Shown here: in pieces, positions 15,852 through 23,917 of the stretch
Layout: every line of letters begins with the position of its first letter
Numbering within the stretch: position 1 is the first letter of the stretch
Source of the DNA: Planomicrobium soli
GTDB taxonomy: Bacteria; Bacillota; Bacilli; Bacillales_A; Planococcaceae
DNA: 64,000 bases
Direction: 5' to 3'
Assembly: GCF_003014655.1 (NCBI RefSeq)
Contig: NZ_PYAT01000005.1
Span: forward strand, 186,001 to 250,000
Position numbers and translations under genes: made by a program
Notes under the pieces: generated by a model
Seen by the model: only the letters and a program-made list of their open reading frames with translations
Databases searched by the model: none
Told to the model about the DNA's origin: nothing

Positions 15852-17564
15852 ATGGTGACAACTTTAGAAAAAGTTGATGTGGTGACAGTAGGTGTGGGTT
15901 GGACGGGCGGGATCATTGCAGCTGAATGTGCTAAAGAAGGCCTGAAAGTAGTGGGTTTGGAGCGCGGACGTGAACGAAGCACAGAAGATTATTCAATTGT
16001 TCACGATGAATACCGCTATGCTATCCGCTATGAATTGATGCAAGATTTATCAAGAGAAACCATTACATTCCGTAATAGGCGAAATCAACGAGCTTTACCG
16101 ATGCGGCAGATGGGTTCTTTCTTACTTGGTGAAGGTCTAGGAGGTTCTGGTACTAACTGGAATGGCCAGAACTGGCGTTTTTTGCCTTATGATTTCCAAA
16201 TTAAGACAATGACGGAAGAAAAGTATGGAAAGAACAAACTTTCCGCTGATTATACCATTCAAGATTGGGGCATTACTTACGATGAACTGGAACCTTATTT
16301 TACCCGGTTTGAAAAAACGGCAGGAATTTCAGGAGAAGACACCAATCCATTCTGGGGAAAGCGATCGGAAGGATTTCCTACTCCTCCTATGAAGAAAACA
16401 CCCATTCTGAAAAAGTTTGAAACTGCTTCGACCAAGTTGGGGCTTTCGCCTTTCATGATGCCGTCGGCAAACTTATCGGAAGCGTACGAAAATCCGGATG
16501 GAGCAAGAATCAATGCCTGCCAGTATTGTGGATTTTGTGAACGCTTCGGTTGCGCGTATGGGGCAAAAACATCCCCGGAAGTCACCGTTGTTCCAACAGC
16601 TCTCAATACAGGGAATTTTGAAGTCAAGTACAATGCAAATGCAGTGGAAATACTAAAAGAAGACGATAAAGTTACAGGAGTCCGATATATTGATACGATA
16701 ACATTTGAAGAGTTCATCCAACCAGCGGAAGTAGTTGTTCTGACTAGTTATATCATGAATAACGCGAAGTTGCTGATGGTTTCGGATATTGGTGAACAAT
16801 ACGATCCGGAAACAGGGCGCGGCACTCTCGGAAAAAACTACGGTTACCAGATTCTCCCGTCCGCTACTGGCTTTTTTGACGAACAGATGAATACCTTTAT
16901 GGGAGCCGGAGCACTTGGTATGACTGTAGATGATTTTAATGGCGACAATTTTGACCATAGTGATTTGGATTTTATTCATGGAGCGAGTTTGTCCATCACC
17001 CAAACAGGGCTAAGGCCAATTTTGCATAATCCTATTCCACCGGACACGCCTTCTTGGGGAGCGGATTTCAAGAAAGCTTCCATTCATAATTTCACAAGAA
17101 CTTTGAATATCACCGGACAAGGTGCCTCAATGCCTTTCAAAGAAAATTACATGTCGCTTGACGGTACGTACAAAGACATTTATGGCGTACCCTTGCTGCA
17201 GTTAACGTATAATTTTACCGATCAAGATAGAGCGTTGCATGCCCATTTAACACAAAGAGCCGGAGAAATCATGCAAGAGATGGGAGCTAAAACTGTAGTA
17301 GGCGGCAACCCGATTTCTGATTATGATATTGTTCCTTATCAAACGACTCATAATACTGGTGGAACAATAATGGGAACTAACCGCGATGACAGTGTAGTCA
17401 ATAACTACTTGCAACATTGGGATGCAGAGAATCTATTTGTTGTAGGGGCAGGGAATTTTGCTCATAACGGCGGATACAATCCAACAGGAACCGTCGGGGC
17501 ACTTGCTTATCGCTGCGCAGAAGGAATTATCAAGTATAGCAAAGACGGAGGGGCACTCGCCTAA
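15852..17564 (+). CDS. GMC oxidoreductase, gluconate/sugar dehydrogenase-type flavoprotein
   Basis: A 570-residue FAD-dependent dehydrogenase of the GMC family. The FAD-binding motif VTVGVGWTGGIIA is at the N terminus, with GLGGSGTNWNG (about residue 97). The catalytic His region near the C terminus is YQTTHNTGGTIMG and NFAHNGGYNPTGTVGAL. A Cys cluster, C223-x2-C226-x2-C229-x4-C234, recalls the Fe-S cluster of bacterial FAD-glucose dehydrogenases. It has no signal of its own, so export with the upstream Tat-signal subunit is expected. No cytochrome c subunit is encoded nearby. GGAGGG precedes the ATG. The substrate is not decided. Confidence 0.87.
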   Translation: MVTTLEKVDVVTVGVGWTGGIIAAECAKEGLKVVGLERGRERSTEDYSIVHDEYRYAIRYELMQDLSRETITFRNRRNQRALPMRQMGSFLLGEGLGGSGTNWNGQNWRFLPYDFQIKTMTEEKYGKNKLSADYTIQDWGITYDELEPYFTRFEKTAGISGEDTNPFWGKRSEGFPTPPMKKTPILKKFETASTKLGLSPFMMPSANLSEAYENPDGARINACQYCGFCERFGCAYGAKTSPEVTVVPTALNTGNFEVKYNANAVEILKEDDKVTGVRYIDTITFEEFIQPAEVVVLTSYIMNNAKLLMVSDIGEQYDPETGRGTLGKNYGYQILPSATGFFDEQMNTFMGAGALGMTVDDFNGDNFDHSDLDFIHGASLSITQTGLRPILHNPIPPDTPSWGADFKKASIHNFTRTLNITGQGASMPFKENYMSLDGTYKDIYGVPLLQLTYNFTDQDRALHAHLTQRAGEIMQEMGAKTVVGGNPISDYDIVPYQTTHNTGGTIMGTNRDDSVVNNYLQHWDAENLFVVGAGNFAHNGGYNPTGTVGALAYRCAEGIIKYSKDGGALA

Positions 17565-17582
17565 AACAGGAGGTAATGCATT

Positions 17583-17843
17583 ATGTTTTCATCTATTGGA
17601 GTTCCAGGATTGATCATTATTCTAGTCATCGTACTTATTCTTTTTGGGCCGAAGAAATTGCCTGAAATTGGAGGCGCTGTCGGAAAGACGTTATCAGAGT
17701 TTAAACGTTCTACAAAAGGGATTATGGACGATGAAGATACAGAGCCGCAACCTCATCAACCGGCACAAACTACGATCCAACCGCCGCCGGCAACACCTGT
17801 ACAAGCAGCAGCCACTGATAAGAAAAAATCTGAAACACTATGA
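17583..17843 (+). CDS. tatA: Twin-arginine translocase subunit TatA
   Basis: An 86-residue TatA/E protein. It has a short N-terminal membrane helix (about residues 7-21), then the hinge [11 protein letters not shown] and an amphipathic helix, then a Pro/Gln/Thr-rich acidic tail. It forms the pore or membrane-thinning patch of the Tat pathway. ACAGGAGGT lies before the ATG. It is 18 bases after the GMC gene and 10 bases before tatC, so it belongs to the oxidoreductase operon. Confidence 0.93.
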   Translation: MFSSIGVPGLIIILVIVLILFGPKKLPEIGGAVGKTLSEFKRSTKGIMDDEDTEPQPHQPAQTTIQPPPATPVQAAATDKKKSETL

Positions 17844-17853
17844 AGGTGGTTAA

Positions 17854-18696
17854 ATGGATCCGTATGGAGAACGAAAACTGATAAGTCCGTTGCATAAAAA
17901 AGCGGTTCCGCCAGAAGAGCCTATAGAAAAAAAGAGCACCGAAATTCCGAAGCAGCCTGAACCGCCAATAAGAGAACCGGATAACCATGTAGAAACGTTG
18001 ATCGATCATTTAGGAGAGTTGAGAAAGCAGTTAATAAAAAGTGCTTTAGTCTTCTTCGTATTTTTGATCTTGGTCTTTTCTACCATCAACTACTGGTTTC
18101 CTTTTATCGTCAAAGGGCACGATCTGGTTATTTTGGGACCGATGGAAGTGATAAGATTCTATACCTCCATCTCCATGACATTGGCTCTAGGCCTTTCCTT
18201 GCCCTTCCTTTGCTATTTCTTATGGCAATTTGTAAAACCAGGGCTAAAGGAAGAAGAATCGAAGTTCATCGGCTTGTACTCTCCTGTTATGCTTTTCCTT
18301 TTTCTTATAGGCATTGCTTTCGGCTATTTCATTGTTAATCCATTAAGCTATAATTTTTTGCTTGGAATGGGAGCTGTCAATTTTGCAGTGATGATTTCAG
18401 CGAGTGAATATATTCATTTCTTGATCATTACAACAGTTCCTATAGGATTGATGTTTGAATTGCCGATTGTTGCTTTATTTTTATCATCAATTGGCTTGCT
18501 TACTTCAAGCACGATGAAAACCATCCGGAAATGGTCTTATTTAGTGATTGCGATTATCGCTGCTATAATCACTCCGCCGGATTTTCTCAGTCAGTTTATT
18601 ATCATGGTTCCAATGATTGCTTTATACGAGACAAGCATCTATTTGATCAAACGAATTGAAGTGAAAAAAGCGAATATCGAATCTTCCACTATCTAA
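17854..18696 (+). CDS. tatC: Twin-arginine translocase subunit TatC
   Basis: A 280-residue TatC with six membrane segments. It has a ~40-residue charged N-terminal extension before the conserved LIDHLGELRKQLIKSA, the signal-peptide-binding region. The conserved PxxLYxxW-type loop appears as FVKPGLKEEESKF, with GxxFGYF as GIAFGYFIV. TatC is the receptor for twin-arginine signals. AAGGTGG precedes the ATG. Its place after a Tat-dependent enzyme suggests a dedicated translocase, as with TatAdCd and PhoD in B. subtilis. Confidence 0.93.
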   Translation: MDPYGERKLISPLHKKAVPPEEPIEKKSTEIPKQPEPPIREPDNHVETLIDHLGELRKQLIKSALVFFVFLILVFSTINYWFPFIVKGHDLVILGPMEVIRFYTSISMTLALGLSLPFLCYFLWQFVKPGLKEEESKFIGLYSPVMLFLFLIGIAFGYFIVNPLSYNFLLGMGAVNFAVMISASEYIHFLIITTVPIGLMFELPIVALFLSSIGLLTSSTMKTIRKWSYLVIAIIAAIITPPDFLSQFIIMVPMIALYETSIYLIKRIEVKKANIESSTI

Positions 18697-18709
18697 GTGG
18701 AAGGAAAAA

Positions 18710-18737
18710 GGCTGTGCTGAAGCACAGTTTTTTCTTT
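18710..18737 (+). terminator. Intrinsic terminator
   Basis: CTGTGCT (18712-18718) pairs with AGCACAG (18721-18727), with only GA between the arms, so the innermost pairs must open to form a loop; then six T. It closes the four-gene Tat operon. Confidence 0.75.
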
Positions 18738-18858
18738 TAAATAGAAAGAAAAATTAGAATTTTTATGGAAACTGCCAGGAAACTCCTATACACTAGAAAA
18801 GAACATGAAAGAGTGTAGCGAACCAGCAGCATATACACTATAATGAGGAGGCTATTAA

Positions 18859-19332
18859 ATGACCGTAGAACTTAGAGAAATCAAAGATTTAACAACGGTG
18901 GATGTCTCGAAATTAGTGGAAGAAAGCGAAGCTGAAGGCTATCGTTTTCTTAAGCGATTGGTCAGCCAGTATGAAGATGGCACCAATACGTTCAACAAAA
19001 TAGGCGAAGTGCTTTACGGCGTATGGGACGACAAAGAGCACCTTGTAGCTATCGGCGGTTTGAACCGGGATCCGTATTCAACTAAAGGCGGTGTAGGAAG
19101 GCTTCGCCGATTTTATATTTCTCAGCATGTGCGCAGACAAGGCATTGGTACGATGTTGCTTAAAGAAATCATCAATCATGGGCGTGGCCATTTCAGCGAA
19201 ATCGTGGTGCGGACTGATTCTGCTAATGCCGACGCCTTTTACCGGGCCAATGGATTTTCAGCAGATCTTGGATTGCCGGAAGCGACACATAGTTTAAGAC
19301 TGAACGATGCATACAGCAAAGCGGCAGAATAG
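18859..19332 (+). CDS. GNAT-family N-acetyltransferase
   Basis: A 157-residue GNAT acetyltransferase. The acetyl-CoA-binding motif A is RRFYISQHVRRQGIGTMLL (about residues 84-102), followed by FYRANGF (about 129-135). The acceptor substrate cannot be inferred. GAGGAGG precedes the ATG and a strong terminator follows, so it is probably a single-gene unit. Confidence 0.85.
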   Translation: MTVELREIKDLTTVDVSKLVEESEAEGYRFLKRLVSQYEDGTNTFNKIGEVLYGVWDDKEHLVAIGGLNRDPYSTKGGVGRLRRFYISQHVRRQGIGTMLLKEIINHGRGHFSEIVVRTDSANADAFYRANGFSADLGLPEATHSLRLNDAYSKAAE

Positions 19333-19344
19333 ATAAAAGAGAGA

Positions 19345-19376
19345 GCAACGGCTTGCAGCGGCAAGCCGTTTTTTCT
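19345..19376 (+). terminator. Intrinsic terminator
   Basis: AACGGCTTGC (19347-19356) pairs with GCAAGCCGTT (19361-19370), followed by a T-run. It ends the GNAT gene. Confidence 0.88.
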
Positions 19377-19402
19377 TGTATATGCAGTTAGGGGGAGTGA
19401 AG

Positions 19403-19909
19403 ATGAGAAAAGTGGAGGTCGTTGAATACGACCCGGCATGGAAGAAGCAGTTTGAAATAGCAGCAAGCGAAATCCGAAAGGTTTTAGGAGAGGGATGCTT
19501 GACTGTTTATCATATCGGCAGTACGTCCGTGCAAGGCATGGCGGCAAAACCGGTAATTGATTTGATGCCAATTGTCCGGGATATAGAGAAAATTGATGAT
19601 TTCAACTTGGAATTGATGGAGTTGGGATATGTAGCCAAAGGCGAAAATGGACTTGCCGGCAGACGCTATTTTGAAAAAGGCGGAGATGAAAGAACCCATC
19701 ATGTCCATATTTATCAGGAAGGAAGTAAAGAAATTGTGCGCCATTTAGCATTTTGCAGCTATCTTCAAGAAAATCCTCATGCAGCAGAAGAGTACAGCAG
19801 ATTGAAAAAGAAGCTAGCAAGAGAATATCCTGATAACATTGAACTGTATATTGAAGGAAAAGAATTTTTAGTGCTGCAAATTGAAAAACGATCAATGGGA
19901 GAGATTTGA
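19403..19909 (+). CDS. GrpB family (UPF0157) protein
   Basis: A 168-residue GrpB/UPF0157 protein with a nucleotidyltransferase-like fold. The family core is VEYDPAWKKQFE near the start, then VYHIGSTSVQGMAAKPVIDLMP (given in part: HIGSTSV, KPVIDLMP), and later HHVHIYQEG with a conserved His pair. The family role is not established; a KNTase-like activity is suggested by fold. I start at ATG 19403 after GGGGGAGTG rather than the in-frame ATG at 19376. Its stop overlaps the next start by one base (TGATG). Confidence 0.86.
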   Translation: MRKVEVVEYDPAWKKQFEIAASEIRKVLGEGCLTVYHIGSTSVQGMAAKPVIDLMPIVRDIEKIDDFNLELMELGYVAKGENGLAGRRYFEKGGDERTHHVHIYQEGSKEIVRHLAFCSYLQENPHAAEEYSRLKKKLAREYPDNIELYIEGKEFLVLQIEKRSMGEI

Positions 19910-20322
19910 TGGAAATGTCGAACTGGAAAGGCGCAGCAGGAATCTGCGTTAACGATAAAAACGAAGTATTACTGGTGCTGCAAGGCCCGCCAGGGGAAGA
20001 AAAAAAATGGGGGGTGCCTTCAGGCGGCCAAGAAGCTGGAGAAACGCTCCGGGAAAGCTGTGAGCGGGAATTCCAGGAAGAAACAGGTTTAAGTGTCCGG
20101 GCATTTGAAGAATTGACGGTGAAAAGGGGGACTTATGAAAATGCGGCTGTATCATTTGAACTCCATTATTTTAGAGTGGAACTGACAGGCGGAGAAATTA
20201 TGGTTCTGGCAGATGATGAATGGATTGCAGATGTTGCCTGGAAACCGATTGAAGGATTAGCAGAACTGAATTTGGCTTATCCGGATGATATTCCGCTTAT
20301 TGAATCGCTCGTAAGAAATTAA
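19909..20322 (+). CDS. Nudix hydrolase
   Basis: A 137-residue Nudix hydrolase. The Nudix box reads G-x5-E-x7-REF-x-EETGL, from GGQEAGETLRES to FQEETGL (about residues 41-63), with all catalytic Glu residues. It cleaves a nucleoside diphosphate-linked compound that cannot be specified. The ATG at 19909 overlaps the GrpB stop; a TTG three bases earlier is also in frame. GGGAGAG lies upstream. It is probably cotranscribed with grpB. Confidence 0.88.
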   Translation: MEMSNWKGAAGICVNDKNEVLLVLQGPPGEEKKWGVPSGGQEAGETLRESCEREFQEETGLSVRAFEELTVKRGTYENAAVSFELHYFRVELTGGEIMVLADDEWIADVAWKPIEGLAELNLAYPDDIPLIESLVRN

Positions 20323-20605
20323 AAAGAAATACATGAAACAGCTCTTTTTTTAGTTCTTTTAATTAGCCTTTCAACATGCTTTCTATTAAAAGATAAGAAG
20401 ATTCAATAAAGTACACTTATCAGTCAAGTTCCTTCATTGAAACTGGCTGATTTGGTATTTCTTTAGACAGGTAGATATTTCCATATATTTACAGCGTCGC
20501 TTCCCGCTATACTTTGTATGCGCCTCCTGCTAAATGCGACAGTAAGATTACACTAAAAGCAAAATGGGTATTTATAAGGTAATCATTATCTTAGGAGGAG
20601 CAGCG

Positions 20606-20782
20606 ATGAAAAAAGGCGATCATGAGGGCGAAGAGCTGATTCCGAGAGTTGAGCCGCATCGGGATACACCACCGTCGCCTGAACAAGATTTTGATTTGTT
20701 GCCGAATAAGGAACTGGAGTACAAAGAAAACTCAAATCAGAAGTACAGAGATACCGATCAAAACGAGGATAGCGATAAGTAA
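20606..20782 (+). CDS. Small acidic hypothetical protein
   Basis: Not recognised. The 58-residue product is hydrophilic and acidic, with no hydrophobic segment and a low-complexity Asp/Asn/Lys-rich C terminus; it is probably disordered. TTAGGAGGAG precedes the ATG at 20606 and a terminator follows within 10 bases, which supports expression. The upstream gap 20323-20605 shows no other gene. Confidence 0.6.
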   Translation: MKKGDHEGEELIPRVEPHRDTPPSPEQDFDLLPNKELEYKENSNQKYRDTDQNEDSDK

Positions 20783-20810
20783 AGCAAGCCTGCGGCGGCT
20801 TGCTTTTTTA
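20780..20810 (+). terminator. Intrinsic terminator
   Basis: AAGCAAGCC and GGCTTGCTT form the stem around a 6-base G/C-rich loop, with T-run after. It ends the small acidic-protein gene. Confidence 0.75.
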
Positions 20811-20835
20811 ATCTGGAAATAAGGAGGGGTTTTTG

Positions 20836-21774
20836 ATGCCGCACCATCAATTTAACCATTCGATTTGGCGGGAAGTAGATTTAAAAGATGAAGATTTTCG
20901 TGATTTCATGCCTGAAAACCAAAAAATGCATTCATGGATTCAGGAATGCGGGAAGATCACCGCTAATGTCTTACATACCGAAACTTCCATACCGGGGCAT
21001 GAAGCAATTTGGGGTTCATTGGTTTTTAGGCAAAGTGAACAGCACCGAAGTGCTCGTGATATCTTTCACTTTTATCTTTCTAAAGATGTATTAGTGACAA
21101 ATGAGCTGGCTTTTGAAACAGACGAGGATTTAGACGAAGAAGCTATTCTTCGGCAAATGCAGAATGCCTCGTCTTCAATTGAGCTTATGATGATTATGCT
21201 TGGCAAGATGTCTAATGCCATCCTCCGAAAAATCGACCTTCTCGAAGAGCGCCTTCATAATCTGTTGTGGGCTATCGAAGAGAAAAATAACAAGAAAACA
21301 TTTGAAGAAATTCAAAGTGTCCGCCATAAAATATTTCTTTGGAAACATCTGGTTATCGGTTTTTTGGAAATCAAAATGGCTATACCGGAAGTGTTTGGCA
21401 GAACCGTTCAAGAAGAGCCGGAATTTTATCGCACGTCGATGCGCATTGAACGCTGTGCCATGCTGATTGATTCGTATGAAGATGAAATCAATAACTTGGT
21501 TGATATGGAAAACGTTATTGCCAGCTATCGAGGAAACGAAATTGCTAAAACTTTGACCGTCTTAGCGACCCTGTTCACTCCCCTTATGGCTTTTGGTGGA
21601 TTATGGGGCATGAATTTCGATAACATGCCGGAACTGCACTGGTCATTTGGTTATCCGATGGCGCTTACACTCATTGTCTCAACTACAGTGGTACTATACC
21701 TTTACTTAAGAAGACGCGGCTGGATCGGCGATGTATTGAAAACAGCCCATCCAAAGTCCAAATATAATGGGTAG
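20836..21774 (+). CDS. CorA-family magnesium/divalent cation transporter
   Basis: A 312-residue CorA-type channel. A large soluble N-terminal domain with long helices is followed by two C-terminal membrane segments. The selectivity-loop motif GMN is at residues 258-260 in WGMNFDNMPEL, just after the first segment. The usual Tyr of YGMN is Trp here. AAGGAGGGG is 7 bases before ATG 20836. It would import Mg2+ or related ions. A terminator follows. Confidence 0.9.
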   Translation: MPHHQFNHSIWREVDLKDEDFRDFMPENQKMHSWIQECGKITANVLHTETSIPGHEAIWGSLVFRQSEQHRSARDIFHFYLSKDVLVTNELAFETDEDLDEEAILRQMQNASSSIELMMIMLGKMSNAILRKIDLLEERLHNLLWAIEEKNNKKTFEEIQSVRHKIFLWKHLVIGFLEIKMAIPEVFGRTVQEEPEFYRTSMRIERCAMLIDSYEDEINNLVDMENVIASYRGNEIAKTLTVLATLFTPLMAFGGLWGMNFDNMPELHWSFGYPMALTLIVSTTVVLYLYLRRRGWIGDVLKTAHPKSKYNG

Positions 21775-21777
21775 CAG

Positions 21778-21811
21778 ACGAAAAACGGGAATAAAACTCC
21801 CGTTTTTTATT
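21778..21811 (+). terminator. Intrinsic terminator
   Basis: AAAAACGGGA (21781-21790) pairs with TCCCGTTTTT (21798-21807). It ends the corA-like gene. Confidence 0.85.
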
Positions 21812-21844
21812 TTCAAAAAAAGAAAAGAATATTCTGTTTTTTTA

Positions 21845-21873
21845 TTGACGGCATCTTTCGCTTCACCTATGAT
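21845..21873 (+). promoter_or_regulatory. Sigma-A promoter of the ABC-F leader
   Basis: TTGACG (21845-21850), exactly 17 bases, TATGAT (21868-21873). Transcription would start near 21880, just before the ribosome-binding site of the 45-codon leader ORF. Confidence 0.75.
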
Positions 21874-21902
21874 AAAAGAAATGAACGAAGGAGGTGGGTA
21901 AG

Positions 21903-22040
21903 ATGAATCAAACTGGTAAGCGCATGACGGATTGCGAAGAATACTTGTATATCCTTCATGGCGTCTTTTTCACTGGATTTGCTGCAAGGGACAAGTCTGT
22001 CCTTTTTCAGTCAATTTCATGGAGTGAAAATAACCAGTAA
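21903..22040 (+). CDS. 45-codon leader ORF upstream of the ABC-F gene
   Basis: This short ORF encodes MNQTGKRMTDCEEYLYI and continues to a TAA at 22038-22040. AAGGAGGTGGG lies 7 bases before the ATG, one of the best ribosome-binding sites in the window. It starts about 23 bases after the predicted transcription start and ends 30 bases before a terminator hairpin. A second terminator-like hairpin (21986-22007) lies inside it. This layout is typical of leader peptides that sense ribosome-targeting antibiotics before ABC-F genes. The peptide itself is not recognised. Confidence 0.6.
   Translation: MNQTGKRMTDCEEYLYILHGVFFTGFAARDKSVLFQSISWSENNQ
21986..22007 (+). promoter_or_regulatory. Terminator-like hairpin inside the leader ORF
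   Basis: AAGGGACA pairs with TGTCCTTT around AGTC (one G-U pair), followed by a T-run. It overlaps leader codons about 28-35, so a translating ribosome would cover it. Confidence 0.45.
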
Positions 22041-22067
22041 GAGACATCTGCCTACGAACGGATTCAA

Positions 22068-22097
22068 GGGGGCATGCGTCTGTGCATGCCCTTTTTT
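22068..22097 (+). promoter_or_regulatory. Transcription attenuator before the ABC-F gene
   Basis: GGGCATGC (22070-22077) pairs perfectly with GCATGCCC (22084-22091), with a 6-base loop, then six T (22092-22097). It stands between the leader ORF and the ABC-F start at 22134, with no gene stop that needs a terminator here. It is best read as a regulated terminator. Confidence 0.7.
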
Positions 22098-22133
22098 GTA
22101 TGGCTTAGTCTCTTCAACGAAAGGGAGAGAACG

Positions 22134-23768
22134 ATGATTATTAGCCAATTTCAACAAATCATGTGCCATTTTGCGACACAAAAATTATTCAATCATATAA
22201 AAGGCGAGGTTGCCCTAGGTCAGCGAATCGGTTTGGTGGGCCGCAACGGAGAAGGAAAAACAACCCTGTTGAATGTGCTGGCCGGCCATTTGCAGCCGAC
22301 TGAAGGAACGGTTACCTGGCAGAAAGGAAGTGCTGTAGGACTGTTGAAGCAATCACCGGATGAAGAGGGCGGGATTTCGGTTTATCAACTGCTCTTGGAT
22401 GTTTTTTCGGAGCTTGCTGCAGTTCAAGAACAGTTGGCTGCGATGGAGAATGCGATGGCTACAGCTTCTGCAGGAGAGATGGAAAAGCTGCTCTCGCGTT
22501 ATGGCAGAGTGCAAGATGACTTTATCCAACGGGGTGGCTATGAAATCGACGTACGAATCGATCAAGTGCTGAATGGCTTGAAAATCAAGCAATTGAAGTC
22601 TGAAAAATGGGGGCATTTAAGTGGCGGTGAGCGCACAAAAGTAGGGCTTGCCAAATTATTGCTGCAAGAACCGGATTTGCTGTTGCTCGATGAACCGACC
22701 AACCATTTGGATTTGGAAGCCATCGAATGGCTGGCGGGGTTTATTGTCCATTATAAAGGCACCATTGTGCTGGTTTCGCACGATCGCTACTTCCTGGATG
22801 AAACAGTGACCCATATTTGGGAATTGGATCAGGGCGATTTAATCCAATACAAAGGAAACTATTCAGCTTATGTAAAAGAACGAGAAGCGAGATTATTGAT
22901 TGAATTCCAACAGTACCAAGACCAGCAAAAGAAAATACAGAAAATGAAAGAAACGATTAAGCGGCTAAAAGAGTGGGCGAACAGAGCAAATCCGCCAAAT
23001 GCCGGCATGCACAGAAGAGCCAAAAGCATGGAAAAAGCATTGGGGCGAATTGATGTGCTGGACCGTCCAGTTTTGTCGAAAAAGCAAATGGCCCTTGATT
23101 TCCAAGCGAAAGACCGAAGCGGAAAAGATGTAGTCCGGATGGAAGAGGTTTGGAAAGAATTCGGCGACCGTATCTTATTCCACGACGTTTCCATGCACAT
23201 TCGCTACGGGGAACGTGTGGCGATTGTCGGATCTAACGGGACTGGGAAGACGACACTTTTGAATATGATTTTAGGAAACGAGCCGGTGGATGCTGGAGAG
23301 ATCCGTTTAGGCACCGGATTATCAATCGGCTATTTGTCCCAGCATACGCTTGAAATGGACAATGACCGTACCATTATCCAGGAATTCCGCGATATAGTGC
23401 CGGTTTCCGAATACGATGCCCGTCCGATCTTGGCGAAATTCCTGTTTTTCGGAAATATGGTGTTCCAGCCCGTCCGGCAACTAAGCGGCGGCGAGCGGAT
23501 GCGGCTCCGGTTGGCTCAATTGATGCACATGAACCATAATTTGCTCGTATTGGATGAGCCGACAAACCACTTGGATTTAGAAGCGAAAGAAGTCATGGAA
23601 GAAGCGCTCGCTGATTTTCCGGGAACCATCATCTCGGTATCCCATGACCGCTATTTCCTCGATAAGCTTTTTCCGGTGACGTACTGGCTGCGCGACGAGA
23701 CGATTGAACGATTTGATGGAAATTATACCTTCGCAAGAGAAAAGAAAAAGGCGATAGCCATCAAGTAA
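22134..23768 (+). CDS. ABC-F ribosome-protection-type ATPase
   Basis: A 544-residue ABC-F protein with two ATPase domains in one chain and no membrane segments. Domain 1 has GRNGEGKTTLL, LSGGERTKVGLAKLLL and LLLDEPTNHLDL. Domain 2 has GSNGTGKTTLL, LSGGERMRLRLAQLM and LVLDEPTNHLDL. The interdomain linker (about residues 240-330) is basic and helical and would reach the ribosomal P-site tRNA. Members either relieve stalled ribosomes or give resistance to pleuromutilins, lincosamides or streptogramins A. The attenuator leader favours an antibiotic-responsive role. ATG 22134 follows AAGGGAGAG; the upstream in-frame ATG at 22074 is inside the attenuator. Confidence 0.9.
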   Translation: MIISQFQQIMCHFATQKLFNHIKGEVALGQRIGLVGRNGEGKTTLLNVLAGHLQPTEGTVTWQKGSAVGLLKQSPDEEGGISVYQLLLDVFSELAAVQEQLAAMENAMATASAGEMEKLLSRYGRVQDDFIQRGGYEIDVRIDQVLNGLKIKQLKSEKWGHLSGGERTKVGLAKLLLQEPDLLLLDEPTNHLDLEAIEWLAGFIVHYKGTIVLVSHDRYFLDETVTHIWELDQGDLIQYKGNYSAYVKEREARLLIEFQQYQDQQKKIQKMKETIKRLKEWANRANPPNAGMHRRAKSMEKALGRIDVLDRPVLSKKQMALDFQAKDRSGKDVVRMEEVWKEFGDRILFHDVSMHIRYGERVAIVGSNGTGKTTLLNMILGNEPVDAGEIRLGTGLSIGYLSQHTLEMDNDRTIIQEFRDIVPVSEYDARPILAKFLFFGNMVFQPVRQLSGGERMRLRLAQLMHMNHNLLVLDEPTNHLDLEAKEVMEEALADFPGTIISVSHDRYFLDKLFPVTYWLRDETIERFDGNYTFAREKKKAIAIK

Positions 23769-23917
23769 ATGAGTTGGTTAACCGATGATCAGGGAATGGC
23801 ACCTAAAGTGCGATTCCCTTTTTTGATGGAGTGAAAATGTAATGTCGATAGGCGGAATAGTTTTATGTCATAATGGGTATAAAGTAAAAACCAAATTGAT
23901 TGATAAGGTGGAACGCT

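Noticed and set aside
23840..23917. Possible sigma-B promoter before the PAS-STAS gene (GTTTTA ... GGGTAT)
   Set aside because: The spacer is only 9 bases, far below the 13-15 expected.
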